Shown here piece by piece: positions 8,980 to 17,470 of a stretch of DNA of 64,000 nucleotides; within the stretch, counting starts at the first letter, position 1; every line of letters starts with the position of its first letter. Origin of the DNA: Pelagibacteraceae bacterium AG-390-A02 (GTDB taxonomy: Bacteria; Pseudomonadota; Alphaproteobacteria; Pelagibacterales; Pelagibacteraceae); contig QCGU01000001.1 of NCBI GenBank assembly GCA_003278165.1, forward strand, positions 16,645 to 80,644, given 5' to 3'. The position numbers and the translations under genes were made by a program. The notes under the pieces were generated by a model. That model saw only the letters and a list, made by a program, of their open reading frames with translations, was not told the DNA's origin and searched no databases.

Positions 8980-9378
8980 TTAAATTTTTAAAGCTTTAGC
9001 AATAGTTCTTAAAGGTAAAAGCAAACATTCCTTCCTTGAAAGATTTTTTTTATCTAAAATTTCTTTAAAATCTTTCCAATGTTTTTCCATACTCACTTTT
9101 GCGTCCTCAAAAAGCTGCTCACCAACTTTTATAAATTTTTTTATATCATCAACTTTTTTTTCCTTAATTTTTCTGGACAAAAGGCTGACTGATGCCTGGC
9201 AATAAACGCATGATTTACACTGATAACCCATATCTTTTACAACATCATCTTTGACAACTAAGCTTATTTCCATCTCATCACCACATAATGGATTTTTGTG
9301 TTTTGTTTTATGAGTATAGTTTTCAACAATTTTATTGTTCTCAGTATGGGCTGCTATTTCTAAAATTCTTAAATCCAT
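8980..9378 (-). CDS. NifU/SufU-like iron-sulfur scaffold protein
   Basis: 132 residues resembling U-type Fe-S scaffolds. C32 is in the PLCGDEM motif with the neighbouring Asp that typifies the family; a cysteine cluster C54/C57/C60 occupies the second ligand region; C118 lies in a KECLLLPLR motif where SufU has its third ligand. The extra cysteines in the second position are unusual, since the family normally has one. As first gene of the formate dehydrogenase operon it may help load the many clusters of FdsA and FdsB, which is inference from position. Confidence 0.7.
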   Translation of the reverse strand: MDLRILEIAAHTENNKIVENYTHKTKHKNPLCGDEMEISLVVKDDVVKDMGYQCKSCVYCQASVSLLSRKIKEKKVDDIKKFIKVGEQLFEDAKVSMEKHWKDFKEILDKKNLSRKECLLLPLRTIAKALKI

Positions 9379-9420
9379 TTAATTTCTTTAATTCAACTTT
9401 GAATGTTTTATATTTTATAG

Positions 9421-10026
9421 ATGGATCATAACAATATTTTAGGAACAGTGCTAGCAGGCGGTAAGTCACAAAGGTTTGGTGAGGACAAATCTCAGATATT
9501 GCTAGCTGATAAAATATTAATTGATTACATCTTGGCAGAAATAATTGATGAATTTAAAGAAGTATTAATAATATCTAATAAATCAATTAAATTTAATAAT
9601 TCAGATAAAATTTCATTAATTGGAGATTTCAAAAAAGATCTTGGTCCCTTAGGGGGAGTTCTTTCAGCAATGAAATGGGTCAAAGATCATAATAAAAACT
9701 ATCAATGGATAGCAACTTTTCCTGTAGATACTCCTTTTTTTAGAAAAGAAATTTTAGAGGAATTTATTAAACAAATTGATGAAAATGAAAGTAGCTTGTT
9801 TTTTATAAAATCAAATAATACTCGGCATAACATTTTTGGCTTATGGTCAATGAAACTATTGGATCAATTAGAAAATGATTTAGAAAAAGGAGCGAGGAAA
9901 GTTGAAATGTGGGCTAACAATATTGGAGTTAAAACAATTAATATGGAGTTTCCAAACCAAGATCCTTTCTTTAATATAAATACTAAAGAAGATTTAGAAC
10001 AAGCTAAAGAATTATTAAAAAAATGA
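9421..10026 (+). CDS. mobA: Molybdenum cofactor guanylyltransferase MobA
   Basis: 201 residues with the nucleotidyltransferase signature LAGGKSQRFGEDK near the N-terminus, the GPLGGVLSAM region and the PVDTPFF metal-binding segment. MobA attaches GMP to molybdopterin to make the MGD cofactor needed by FdsA. It is transcribed divergently from the formate dehydrogenase operon across 42 bases and overlaps moeA by 4 bases (ATGA-type coupling). Confidence 0.92.
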   Translation: MDHNNILGTVLAGGKSQRFGEDKSQILLADKILIDYILAEIIDEFKEVLIISNKSIKFNNSDKISLIGDFKKDLGPLGGVLSAMKWVKDHNKNYQWIATFPVDTPFFRKEILEEFIKQIDENESSLFFIKSNNTRHNIFGLWSMKLLDQLENDLEKGARKVEMWANNIGVKTINMEFPNQDPFFNINTKEDLEQAKELLKK

Positions 10027-11276
10027 TTAGTTACGATCAATCTAAGAAAATTTTAAAAAAAGCAAAAATTAAAATCAAAGACGAAATTATATTAAGTGAA
10101 AACTCTCTTAATAGAGTGATTTCAAATAATATTTATTCAAAGATCAATTATCCAGCAGGAGATAATGCTGCATTTGATGGATTTGCAGTTAACTCCAGAG
10201 ATACTAATGGGATTAAGAAAAATTCACCAAAACAATTTAAAATAATTGGATCTATTGCTGCAGGAACTAAATCATTAAATAAAAAAATTAAAAAATACGA
10301 TGCTGTTGAAATAATGACAGGTGGCATAATTCCAAAAGGTTTTGATACAATTATTCCAATAGAACAAATAATTTTTTATCCAAACAAAAATAATAAAAAA
10401 TACATTTTAGTTAATCAAAAAATCAAAAAGTTTAACCATGTAAGATTTGCAGGTTCAGACTTTAGAAAAGGCGAGATTGTTGTTAAAAAAAATACAATTA
10501 TTCAACCAAATCATATTTTAGCTTTTAAAACTTTAGGAATTAAAAAAATTAAGGTCAAAAAAAAAATTAATATTTTATTTTTTTCAACGGGGAATGAAAT
10601 TACAGACCAAGATAACATTCCAACTTGGAAAGTTAGAAACTCTAATAGCCATTATATCAAAAATCTTAGAGAAAACTTTTTATTCAATTTTAAAAATGGT
10701 GGTATACTTAGAGATAATCATCAAAATATTTATAAATCACAAATTAAAAAACTTATAAATAGTGATACTGATCTATTGATAACTTCAGGGGCTGTTTCTG
10801 CAGGAAAATATGACTATATCCCTAGTGTTGTAAAGACATTTAAATTATCCAATTATTTTAAAAGTGTAGCAATCCGACCAGGAAAACCAATTCTATTTGC
10901 TAAAATTAAAGGAAAACAAAAAGCAATCTTTGGACTTCCTGGAAATCCAATGTCATCATCTGCCTGCTTTAGATTTTTTGTTATCCCTTTTATGGAGAAT
11001 ATCTTGGGATTAAGTGAAGAACAGCCTATCAGAGCGATTTTAAAAAATAGTTTCTCTAAAAAACAAAAATTTACACGATTTGCAAAAAGCAAACTAAGCA
11101 CAACTAAAAATGGAAAAATAGAAGTTGAAATTTTACAAGGACAAGAGTCTTTTAGAGTTAAGTCTTTTGTTAAATCAAATATTTGGTCTTTATTGCCAGC
11201 AGGAAAATCAAAATTTAAAAAAGGGGATATCTTAGATTGTTTTTTCCCCAACTACTCTAATCAAACTTTAATTTAG
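10023..11276 (+). CDS. moeA: Molybdopterin molybdotransferase MoeA
   Basis: 417 residues with the MoeA signatures: DNAAFDGFAV near residue 48, ITSGAVSAGKYDY in the middle and FGLPGNPMSSSACF later. MoeA inserts molybdate into adenylylated molybdopterin. Its start overlaps mobA, so the two work as one cofactor unit opposite the formate dehydrogenase operon. Other cofactor genes (moaA, moaC, mogA) are not in this window. A 49-base gap separates it from the next gene. Confidence 0.92.
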   Translation: MISYDQSKKILKKAKIKIKDEIILSENSLNRVISNNIYSKINYPAGDNAAFDGFAVNSRDTNGIKKNSPKQFKIIGSIAAGTKSLNKKIKKYDAVEIMTGGIIPKGFDTIIPIEQIIFYPNKNNKKYILVNQKIKKFNHVRFAGSDFRKGEIVVKKNTIIQPNHILAFKTLGIKKIKVKKKINILFFSTGNEITDQDNIPTWKVRNSNSHYIKNLRENFLFNFKNGGILRDNHQNIYKSQIKKLINSDTDLLITSGAVSAGKYDYIPSVVKTFKLSNYFKSVAIRPGKPILFAKIKGKQKAIFGLPGNPMSSSACFRFFVIPFMENILGLSEEQPIRAILKNSFSKKQKFTRFAKSKLSTTKNGKIEVEILQGQESFRVKSFVKSNIWSLLPAGKSKFKKGDILDCFFPNYSNQTLI

Positions 11277-11325
11277 AAACGTATTTTTGTTGTAGAAAAA
11301 TCTTTTTAGAATTAGATTTCTTCAT

Positions 11326-12231
11326 ATGTTAGAGTTAAGAAATCCAAAACTTGCTGTCCCAATTGTGCTGTTTGCTGGAATTTTATGGTCATTTGGACCA
11401 TTGGTTGTAAGATATATGCATAGTCCCAATCTTGTTCCTTGGCAGTATATATTTGGAAGAGGTTTAACTATTTTTATACTCCTTAACCTCTACTTATATT
11501 TTGAAGAAGGAAAAAACTTCTATAAAAATTACTATAAAATAGGATTATCAGGAATAGTAGGTGGTTCGGGACTTGGAGTTGCAATGATCACTTTCATTTA
11601 TTCGATAACAAATACCAGTGCCGCTGTTACTTTACTTTGTTTAGCTGCAATGCCTTTTTTTACAGCTCTTTTGGCATTTTTATTTCTTAGAGAACGGATT
11701 TCACTCAATGTTTGGATATCAATCATAATTGCAACAGCCGGTATATTGATAATGGCAATAGGTAATACAGGAGAGAAATCTTTGATAGGATTTGTATTTG
11801 GACTAACCTCATCAATAGGATTTTCAGTGTTTTCAGTTTCACTAAGATGGAGAAAAGAAACTCCTAAATTTACAACAGTTGCATTCGCTGGTTTCTTCTG
11901 TTTTGTGTTTGCATCAATTATGATTTTGTCTACTGGACAAACGTTCTTTGCTACAAGTTATAACAGTTCCTTATTTTCACTTCACGGGTTTCTGGTTTGT
12001 TCAGGATTAATTTTATATTCAATTGGTTCAAAAGCTATACCTGCTGCAGAATTGACATTGCTATCTTTAACCGAGGTAGTTGGTGGAATATTTTGGGTTT
12101 GGTTACCAATTTTAGGAATTAACGAAGTACCATCAACAAATACGATTATAGGAGGTTTTTTTCTATTTGTATCTTTATTTTACTACAGCTTAATTATGAG
12201 ATGGAACAAGCGCCACATAGCACTAAATTAA
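11326..12231 (+). CDS. EamA/DMT family transporter
   Basis: 301 residues with about ten hydrophobic helices arranged as two EamA repeats, as in drug/metabolite transporters. The conserved acidic residue with glycine-rich stretch (LTEVVGGIFWVWLPILG) lies near the C-terminus. It starts a run of four plus-strand genes with creatinase, amidinotransferase and threonine aldolase, so export or import of a guanidino compound or amino acid is a reasonable guess. A weak sigma70-like pair (TTGTAG at 11290, TAGATT at 11313, spacing 17) lies just upstream. Confidence 0.82.
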   Translation: MLELRNPKLAVPIVLFAGILWSFGPLVVRYMHSPNLVPWQYIFGRGLTIFILLNLYLYFEEGKNFYKNYYKIGLSGIVGGSGLGVAMITFIYSITNTSAAVTLLCLAAMPFFTALLAFLFLRERISLNVWISIIIATAGILIMAIGNTGEKSLIGFVFGLTSSIGFSVFSVSLRWRKETPKFTTVAFAGFFCFVFASIMILSTGQTFFATSYNSSLFSLHGFLVCSGLILYSIGSKAIPAAELTLLSLTEVVGGIFWVWLPILGINEVPSTNTIIGGFFLFVSLFYYSLIMRWNKRHIALN

Positions 12232-12237
12232 ATTTTT

Positions 12238-13455
12238 ATGGAACGACCAGATTTTTTTGAACTTAAAAATGGTGAAAAAGTAAAATTACCATTTACAGAT
12301 AAAGAATATAACGATCGAGTAAGTAAACTTAGATCTGTGATGGATAAAAATAATTTAGATATGGTTATTTTAACATCCATGCATAACGTTGCATATTATA
12401 CAGGTTTTATTTACTGTTCTTTTGGTAGACCATACGGATGTGTCATTACCCAAAATAAAATTTCAACAATTTCAGCTAATATTGATGCAAGTCAACCATG
12501 GCGTAGATCACATTGTGATAATGTTATTTATACTGATTGGAAAAGAGACAATTTTTTAAAAGCAATTGTATCAATTATTGGAAGAGATGAGCCTCCTAAG
12601 AATATTGGAATTGAAAATGATCATGTCACATTGGATATGAGAGAAAAAATAGGGTCTATTTTTACTTTCTCTGTATTTAGTGATGTTTCAAAAGATTTAA
12701 TGAAACTTAGAATGATTAAATCTAATGAAGAAATTGAGATCATTAGAAATGGTGCAAGAATTGCAGATATTGGAGGTGAAGAAATAGCTAAAAATATTAG
12801 AGAAGACAATACTGAGATCGAGGTAGCAATTGCAGCAAGAGATAGAATGGAAAGAGAGATAGTTAAAAGCTATCCAGGTGCAGAGTATATGGATACATGG
12901 GTATGGTTTCAATCTGGTATTAACACAGATGGAGCTCACAATCCAAAGACTAATAGAAAATTAGTTAAAGGAGATATTTTATCTTTAAATACTTTTCCAA
13001 TGATCTCAGGTTACTACACTGCACTGGAGAGAACTTTATTTTTAGATCATGTAGATGATGCTTCACTTAAAGCTTGGGAAGCAAATGTTAGAATTCATAA
13101 ACGAGGAATAGAATTAATTAAACCAGGTATTAAATGTTCAGATATTTGTAATGAGTTAAATGAATTGTTTGCTGAACTTGGTTACCTTCAGTATCGAACT
13201 TTTGGTTATGGTCATTCATTTGGTATGCTTTCACACTTTTATGGAAGAGAAGCTGGTTTAGAATTAAGAGAAGATATTGATACTGTTCTTGAGGAAAATA
13301 TGGTCGTTTCTATGGAGCCAATGATAATGATACCAGAAGGAAATCCTGGTGCAGGTGGATATAGAGAGCATGATATTTTAGTGATTGGTAAAGATGGATC
13401 AGAAAATATTACAAAATTTCCTTTCGGGCCTGAGCATAATATTATAAAAAACTAA
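12238..13455 (+). CDS. Creatinase (creatine amidinohydrolase), M24-fold
   Basis: 405 residues with the pita-bread fold of M24 enzymes, and far closer to Pseudomonas creatinase than to aminopeptidase P. It shares the YCSFGRPY, ISANID and INTDGAHNP segments and the C-terminal SMEPMIM block. The residues known as catalytic in creatinase (H232, E262, E358) and the substrate-binding R335 all appear two positions later: H234, E264, E360 and R337. It hydrolyses creatine to sarcosine and urea. It begins 6 bases after the transporter and ends 5 bases before the amidinotransferase. Action on guanidinoacetate instead of creatine cannot be excluded from sequence. Confidence 0.9.
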   Translation: MERPDFFELKNGEKVKLPFTDKEYNDRVSKLRSVMDKNNLDMVILTSMHNVAYYTGFIYCSFGRPYGCVITQNKISTISANIDASQPWRRSHCDNVIYTDWKRDNFLKAIVSIIGRDEPPKNIGIENDHVTLDMREKIGSIFTFSVFSDVSKDLMKLRMIKSNEEIEIIRNGARIADIGGEEIAKNIREDNTEIEVAIAARDRMEREIVKSYPGAEYMDTWVWFQSGINTDGAHNPKTNRKLVKGDILSLNTFPMISGYYTALERTLFLDHVDDASLKAWEANVRIHKRGIELIKPGIKCSDICNELNELFAELGYLQYRTFGYGHSFGMLSHFYGREAGLELREDIDTVLEENMVVSMEPMIMIPEGNPGAGGYREHDILVIGKDGSENITKFPFGPEHNIIKN

Positions 13456-13460
13456 TCTTT

Positions 13461-14576
13461 ATGAGTGAGAATAAAACTATTGTTAATAGTTGGAATGAGT
13501 GGGATCCGTTAAAACATGTTATCGTTGGAAGAGCGGATGGTACTTGTATACCAGCACCAGAGCCAGCATTAGATGCAAAAGTTCCTGAAGACAGTGATAT
13601 GCGAGGTCAGTTTGGTCCAAGAACTAAAGACACTGTCGATAAAGCAAACGAATTGTTAGATAATTTTTCAAATATGCTTCAAAAAAGAGGTATTAAAGTT
13701 GATCGACCAACACCAATTGATTTTAATCAAAAGACATCAACACCAGATTGGGAAGCAGAAACTATGTTTGGCTGTATGCCTCCAAGAGATGTTTTGTTAA
13801 CCGTGGGTAATGAAATTTTAGAAGCAACAATGAGTTACCGTTGCCGTTGGTTTGAATATCTATGTTACCGACCACTTCTTAAAGATTATTACAATCAAGA
13901 TCCTAACATGAGACACGAATCTGCTCCAAAGCCAAGATTAACTGATGCAGATTATAGAAAAGATTATCTATCGGATAAAATTGGTGTTCAAAAAAGATTA
14001 GAGTGGACCGAGAAAAAATATTTTGTAACTACAGAAGAGGAACCTTTATTTGATGCGGCAGATGTATTGAGATTTGGAAAAGACTTAGTTGTTCAACATG
14101 GATTTACAACTAATTTAAAAGGAATTGATTGGCTAAAGAGACATTATAAAGATCATAGAGTTCATGCAGTTAACTTCCCGGGTGATCCTTATCCAATTCA
14201 TATTGATGCAACTTTTACCCCAATAAAAGAAGGTTTAATAATCAATAACCCACAAAGAAGACTTCCTAACGAACAAAGAAAACTTTTTGAGAAAAATGGT
14301 TGGGAAATTGTTGATAGTGCTCAACCAGCACATAATGAACCACCGCCACTTTGCTATTCTTCAACATGGTTATCAATGAATGTTTTAGTTTTAGATCCTA
14401 AAACAGTTTGTGTTGAGAAAAGTGAAATTTATCAAGCTGAGCAATTAGATAAACTAGGAATGGAAGTAGTTCCAGTTGAATTAAGAGATGCTTACGCATT
14501 TGGTGGAGGACTTCACTGTTGTACAGCAGATGTATACCGAGAAGGTGAATTAAAAGATTATTTTCCAAAACAATAA
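13461..14576 (+). CDS. Glycine amidinotransferase-like enzyme (AGAT family)
   Basis: 371 residues closely following vertebrate L-arginine:glycine amidinotransferase. Shared features are NEWDPLKHVIVGRADG at the N-terminus, MPPRDVLLTVGNEI, FDAADVLRFGKD (D198/D201), HIDATF (H247) and GGGLHCCTADV with the catalytic cysteine position C353. The family moves an amidino group between arginine and an amine acceptor. With glycine the product is guanidinoacetate, and the reaction is reversible. No mitochondrial-type leader is present. It stands between creatinase and threonine aldolase with spacings of 5 and 2 bases. The amine acceptor is inferred; related bacterial enzymes use other amines. Confidence 0.85.
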   Translation: MSENKTIVNSWNEWDPLKHVIVGRADGTCIPAPEPALDAKVPEDSDMRGQFGPRTKDTVDKANELLDNFSNMLQKRGIKVDRPTPIDFNQKTSTPDWEAETMFGCMPPRDVLLTVGNEILEATMSYRCRWFEYLCYRPLLKDYYNQDPNMRHESAPKPRLTDADYRKDYLSDKIGVQKRLEWTEKKYFVTTEEEPLFDAADVLRFGKDLVVQHGFTTNLKGIDWLKRHYKDHRVHAVNFPGDPYPIHIDATFTPIKEGLIINNPQRRLPNEQRKLFEKNGWEIVDSAQPAHNEPPPLCYSSTWLSMNVLVLDPKTVCVEKSEIYQAEQLDKLGMEVVPVELRDAYAFGGGLHCCTADVYREGELKDYFPKQ

Positions 14577-14578
14577 CA

Positions 14579-15628
14579 ATGGCAAAAATAAAAACAAAGA
14601 GAGAGCGAGTTAAATTCGCATCTGATAATGTTGCAGGTGCTTGCCCCGAGGTATTAGAGGCAATCATAAAAGCAAATGAAGGAGATAGCACTCCTTATGG
14701 GAATGATCCCTTGTCAACAGAGTTACAAGATAAGTTTTCTGAAATATTTGAAAAAGAAGTTATTGTTTTTCCGACTGCATCTGGAACAGCTGCAAATGCT
14801 TTAGCTTTATCAACTATGACACCTTCATACGGAAATATTTATTGCCATAAGATGTCTCATATAAACACTGACGAATGTGGTGCTCCTGAATTTTATACAG
14901 GAGGAGGTAAATTAGTTCCTTTAACAGGAATAATGGGAAAAATAACTGCGGAAGAATTACACCAATCTATAGGCGGAAAAGGTATTGTTCATCACACTCA
15001 ACCTTCATCAGTTAGCATTACTCAAGTGTGTGAAACAGGTGAAGTTTATCAATTAGATGAAATCAAAAAAATTGCAGACGTTACTCATAAACATAATTTA
15101 AATTTACATATGGATGGTGCTAGATTTGCTAATGCATTGGTATCTTTAGATGTAAGTCCTGCTGAAATGACATGGAAATCAGGGATTGATGTATTGTCGT
15201 TTGGAGCAACTAAAAATGGATGTTTAGCAGCAGAGGCAATTATTTTTTTTAAGCAAGAATTAGTAGGGGACATTGCTTTTTTAATGAAAAGAGCCGGGCA
15301 TTTATTGTCTAAAATGCGTTTTGTCTCTGCCCAATTAGATGCTTACATTTCAAATGATGTTTGGTTGAGAAATGCTAAGCACGCTAATGCAATGGGTAAA
15401 AAGTTAAGTGAAGGGTTAAGTAAGTATAATGATATTGAAATTGCTTATCCAACTGAGGCAAATGAAGTATTTGCAAAATTTCCAAGAAAAAAAATAGAAC
15501 ATCTAAATTCTGAAGGTTATAAAATGAATGAAGAAGAATTAGATGGAAAAGCAGTAAGATTAGTTGCTGCTTGGAATACTAAAGATAGCGATGTTGATGA
15601 ATTGTTAAATACAATTAAAGCTAACTAG
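14579..15628 (+). CDS. ltaE: Low-specificity L-threonine aldolase
   Basis: 349 residues, a fold-type I PLP enzyme. The Schiff-base lysine is K212 in FGATKNG, the PLP-stacking and phosphate-binding segments are FPTASGTAAN (64-73) and HMDGARFANA (177-186). It cleaves threonine (or allo-threonine) to glycine and acetaldehyde. Two bases separate it from the amidinotransferase, so it probably supplies or balances glycine in that pathway. Its 3' end overlaps the convergent small gene by 8 bases. Confidence 0.9.
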   Translation: MAKIKTKRERVKFASDNVAGACPEVLEAIIKANEGDSTPYGNDPLSTELQDKFSEIFEKEVIVFPTASGTAANALALSTMTPSYGNIYCHKMSHINTDECGAPEFYTGGGKLVPLTGIMGKITAEELHQSIGGKGIVHHTQPSSVSITQVCETGEVYQLDEIKKIADVTHKHNLNLHMDGARFANALVSLDVSPAEMTWKSGIDVLSFGATKNGCLAAEAIIFFKQELVGDIAFLMKRAGHLLSKMRFVSAQLDAYISNDVWLRNAKHANAMGKKLSEGLSKYNDIEIAYPTEANEVFAKFPRKKIEHLNSEGYKMNEEELDGKAVRLVAAWNTKDSDVDELLNTIKAN

Positions 15629-15848
15629 GATTTTCTTTTAAAAACTCAATATACTCTATAACTTCATTGTACTGTTCGTCAGGAATATCTTTGTAGCTCG
15701 CATTAAATTTGCTTTTCACACAAATAGCAACATGAGCATAGGGGTTTCTTCCCTTAGGGTGGTTTGGGTGGTCAGGTAACTGTCCCACCAAATAATCGCC
15801 AGCTTCCTGAATAATTTTCCAGAGTTTACTTGCGTTTTCTTTGTTCAT
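15621..15848 (-). CDS. Small conserved-looking protein of 75 residues, possible ORF6C-like fold
   Basis: 75 residues, soluble, with no membrane segment. The C-terminal half (FNASYKDIPDEQYNEVIEYIE) resembles the short C-terminal ORF6C-type domain of phage antirepressors, which often reads SYKDIP followed by an E-rich helix. No DNA-binding N-terminal partner is present and no phage genes are near, so this is only a resemblance. It runs opposite to its neighbours between ltaE and dhaK, overlapping ltaE by 8 bases. Function not recognised. Confidence 0.6.
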   Translation of the reverse strand: MNKENASKLWKIIQEAGDYLVGQLPDHPNHPKGRNPYAHVAICVKSKFNASYKDIPDEQYNEVIEYIEFLKENPS

Positions 15849-15879
15849 ATTAATGATTAATTTATATACATTTTAAAAT

Positions 15880-16875
15880 ATGAAAAAAATAATTAATGAA
15901 CCAAGTAATTTTGTAGATGAATCTATAGATGGTTTAATTAAATCTCATCCAAATGTTTACTCTCTAGCAGAAGATAACTCTAGAGTAATAAAAAGAGCAA
16001 AAAAATCATCCAATAAGGTAGGTCTTGTTACTGGAGGTGGGTCCGGACATTTGCCTGTATTTACAGGTTATGTTGGTGAAGGTTTATTGGATACATGTGC
16101 AATAGGATCAGTTTTTGCCTCTCCCTCTGTGGATCAAATTGCATCAGCAATTAGAAACGCAGATAATGGAAATGGCGTTCTTTGCATTTTAGGAAATTAT
16201 GGTGGTGATGTAATGAATTTTGAAATGGCTTGTGAAATAGTTAAAGATGAAGGTGTTAACACTAAAACAATTATAGTTGCGGATGACATAGCAAGTGCCA
16301 GATTAGAAGAAAAAGAAAAAAGAAGAGGAATTGCTGGGATGATTTTTGTCTTCAAAGTTGCAGGTGGTTTTGCTGAGACAGGAGTTTCCTTGGAAGAAGT
16401 TTTTAAATTAGCGAATGAAACTAATAATAATATTCGAACATTAGGTGTAGCTTTGTCACCATGTATTTTGCCTGAGGCAGGAAAACCTACATTTGAGATT
16501 GGTAAAGATGAAATAGAAATAGGAATGGGTATTCATGGAGAGCCAGGAATTTCTAGAGAAAAATTAAAAAGTGCAAATGATTTAACAGATGATATCTGTA
16601 ATAGGATATTTGATGATTTTAAACTAGGTGACAATGACGAGATAAGTTTGATGATCAATAGTTTGGGAGCAACACCATTAGAGGAACTTTATATTGTTTC
16701 AAGAAGAGTAATTGAAAATATAAATAAAAACAAAACTAAAATTTATAAGAATTATGTAGGAAGATATGCGACTTCAATGGAAATGGCAGGAATGTCAGTA
16801 ACAGTTTTGAAATTGAATGAGAATATTAAAAAAAATCTAATTGCTCCAAGTAATTGTCCTTTTTGGACAAATTAA
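15880..16875 (+). CDS. dhaK: DhaK-type kinase subunit (dihydroxyacetone kinase family)
   Basis: 331 residues. VTGGGSGHLP carries the binding-site histidine H57, GNYGGD gives D110, and IHGEPG gives H219, the residue that binds the carbonyl substrate covalently in E. coli DhaK. The family phosphorylates dihydroxyacetone or related ketoses such as erythrulose. The ATP-binding partner DhaL follows one base after the stop. No PTS component (DhaM) is visible, so ATP is the likely phosphate donor. Substrate open. Confidence 0.88.
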   Translation: MKKIINEPSNFVDESIDGLIKSHPNVYSLAEDNSRVIKRAKKSSNKVGLVTGGGSGHLPVFTGYVGEGLLDTCAIGSVFASPSVDQIASAIRNADNGNGVLCILGNYGGDVMNFEMACEIVKDEGVNTKTIIVADDIASARLEEKEKRRGIAGMIFVFKVAGGFAETGVSLEEVFKLANETNNNIRTLGVALSPCILPEAGKPTFEIGKDEIEIGMGIHGEPGISREKLKSANDLTDDICNRIFDDFKLGDNDEISLMINSLGATPLEELYIVSRRVIENINKNKTKIYKNYVGRYATSMEMAGMSVTVLKLNENIKKNLIAPSNCPFWTN

Positions 16876-16876
16876 A

Positions 16877-17464
16877 ATGCTAAATAAGAAAAATTTTATA
16901 TTCATTTTAGAAAAACTATTTGAACAATCAAAGGTTTGTTATGATGAATTTAATTCTGCTGATGGAAAAATTGGAGATGGAGATTTAGGTATTACGATTT
17001 TACATGGACTAGAGGAGATAAATAAAAATATAGATAGTTTTTCTGAGGATATGGGTGAAAATTTTAAAATTTGCTCTAAAGCTTTTGTAAAAAGATCTGG
17101 CTCAAGTTTTGGAACTTTAATTGCATTTTCTTTAATGAATATAGCGAAAAATTTAAATAACAAAAAAGAATGCAATCATGAAGATATTATTGTTATTTTT
17201 AAGACTGCCTTAAATACAATTATGGAAAGAGGAAAAACAAATATAGGTGATAAAACAATTGCAGATACTTTAAATCTATTTATTCAAAAACTTGAAGAAA
17301 ATAAAAATTATTCAGAACTTTTTAAGTTAGCTAGCAAAGAAGCATTGCAAAATTTTAAGGGTAAACAAATCCTTGTAGGTAGAGCTAGAATGTTTAATGA
17401 AAAAACTAAAGAACTAGATGATCCTGGAATGTATGCTTTAAGTAAGCTCTCTGAAATTTTTTAA
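16877..17464 (+). CDS. dhaL: DhaL-type ADP/ATP-binding kinase subunit
   Basis: 195 residues from the ATG at 16877; earlier in-frame codons lie inside dhaK. The nucleotide/Mg-binding aspartates are in ADGKIGDGDLG (D29, D34, D36), matching D30, D35 and D37 of E. coli DhaL. KRSGSSFGTL and the C-terminal GRARMFNEK and DDPG motifs complete the site. It partners DhaK and supplies the nucleotide for substrate phosphorylation. It ends 6 bases before the convergent Gfo/Idh gene. Confidence 0.88.
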   Translation: MLNKKNFIFILEKLFEQSKVCYDEFNSADGKIGDGDLGITILHGLEEINKNIDSFSEDMGENFKICSKAFVKRSGSSFGTLIAFSLMNIAKNLNNKKECNHEDIIVIFKTALNTIMERGKTNIGDKTIADTLNLFIQKLEENKNYSELFKLASKEALQNFKGKQILVGRARMFNEKTKELDDPGMYALSKLSEIF

Positions 17465-17470
17465 ATTAAT

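Noticed and set aside
14577-14578. Glycine riboswitch ahead of the threonine aldolase gene
   Set aside because: Only 2 bases separate it from the previous gene, and nothing riboswitch-like is seen before the cassette.
15621-15848. Prophage remnant
   Set aside because: One small protein with weak likeness to a phage domain and no integrase, attachment repeats or other phage genes around it.
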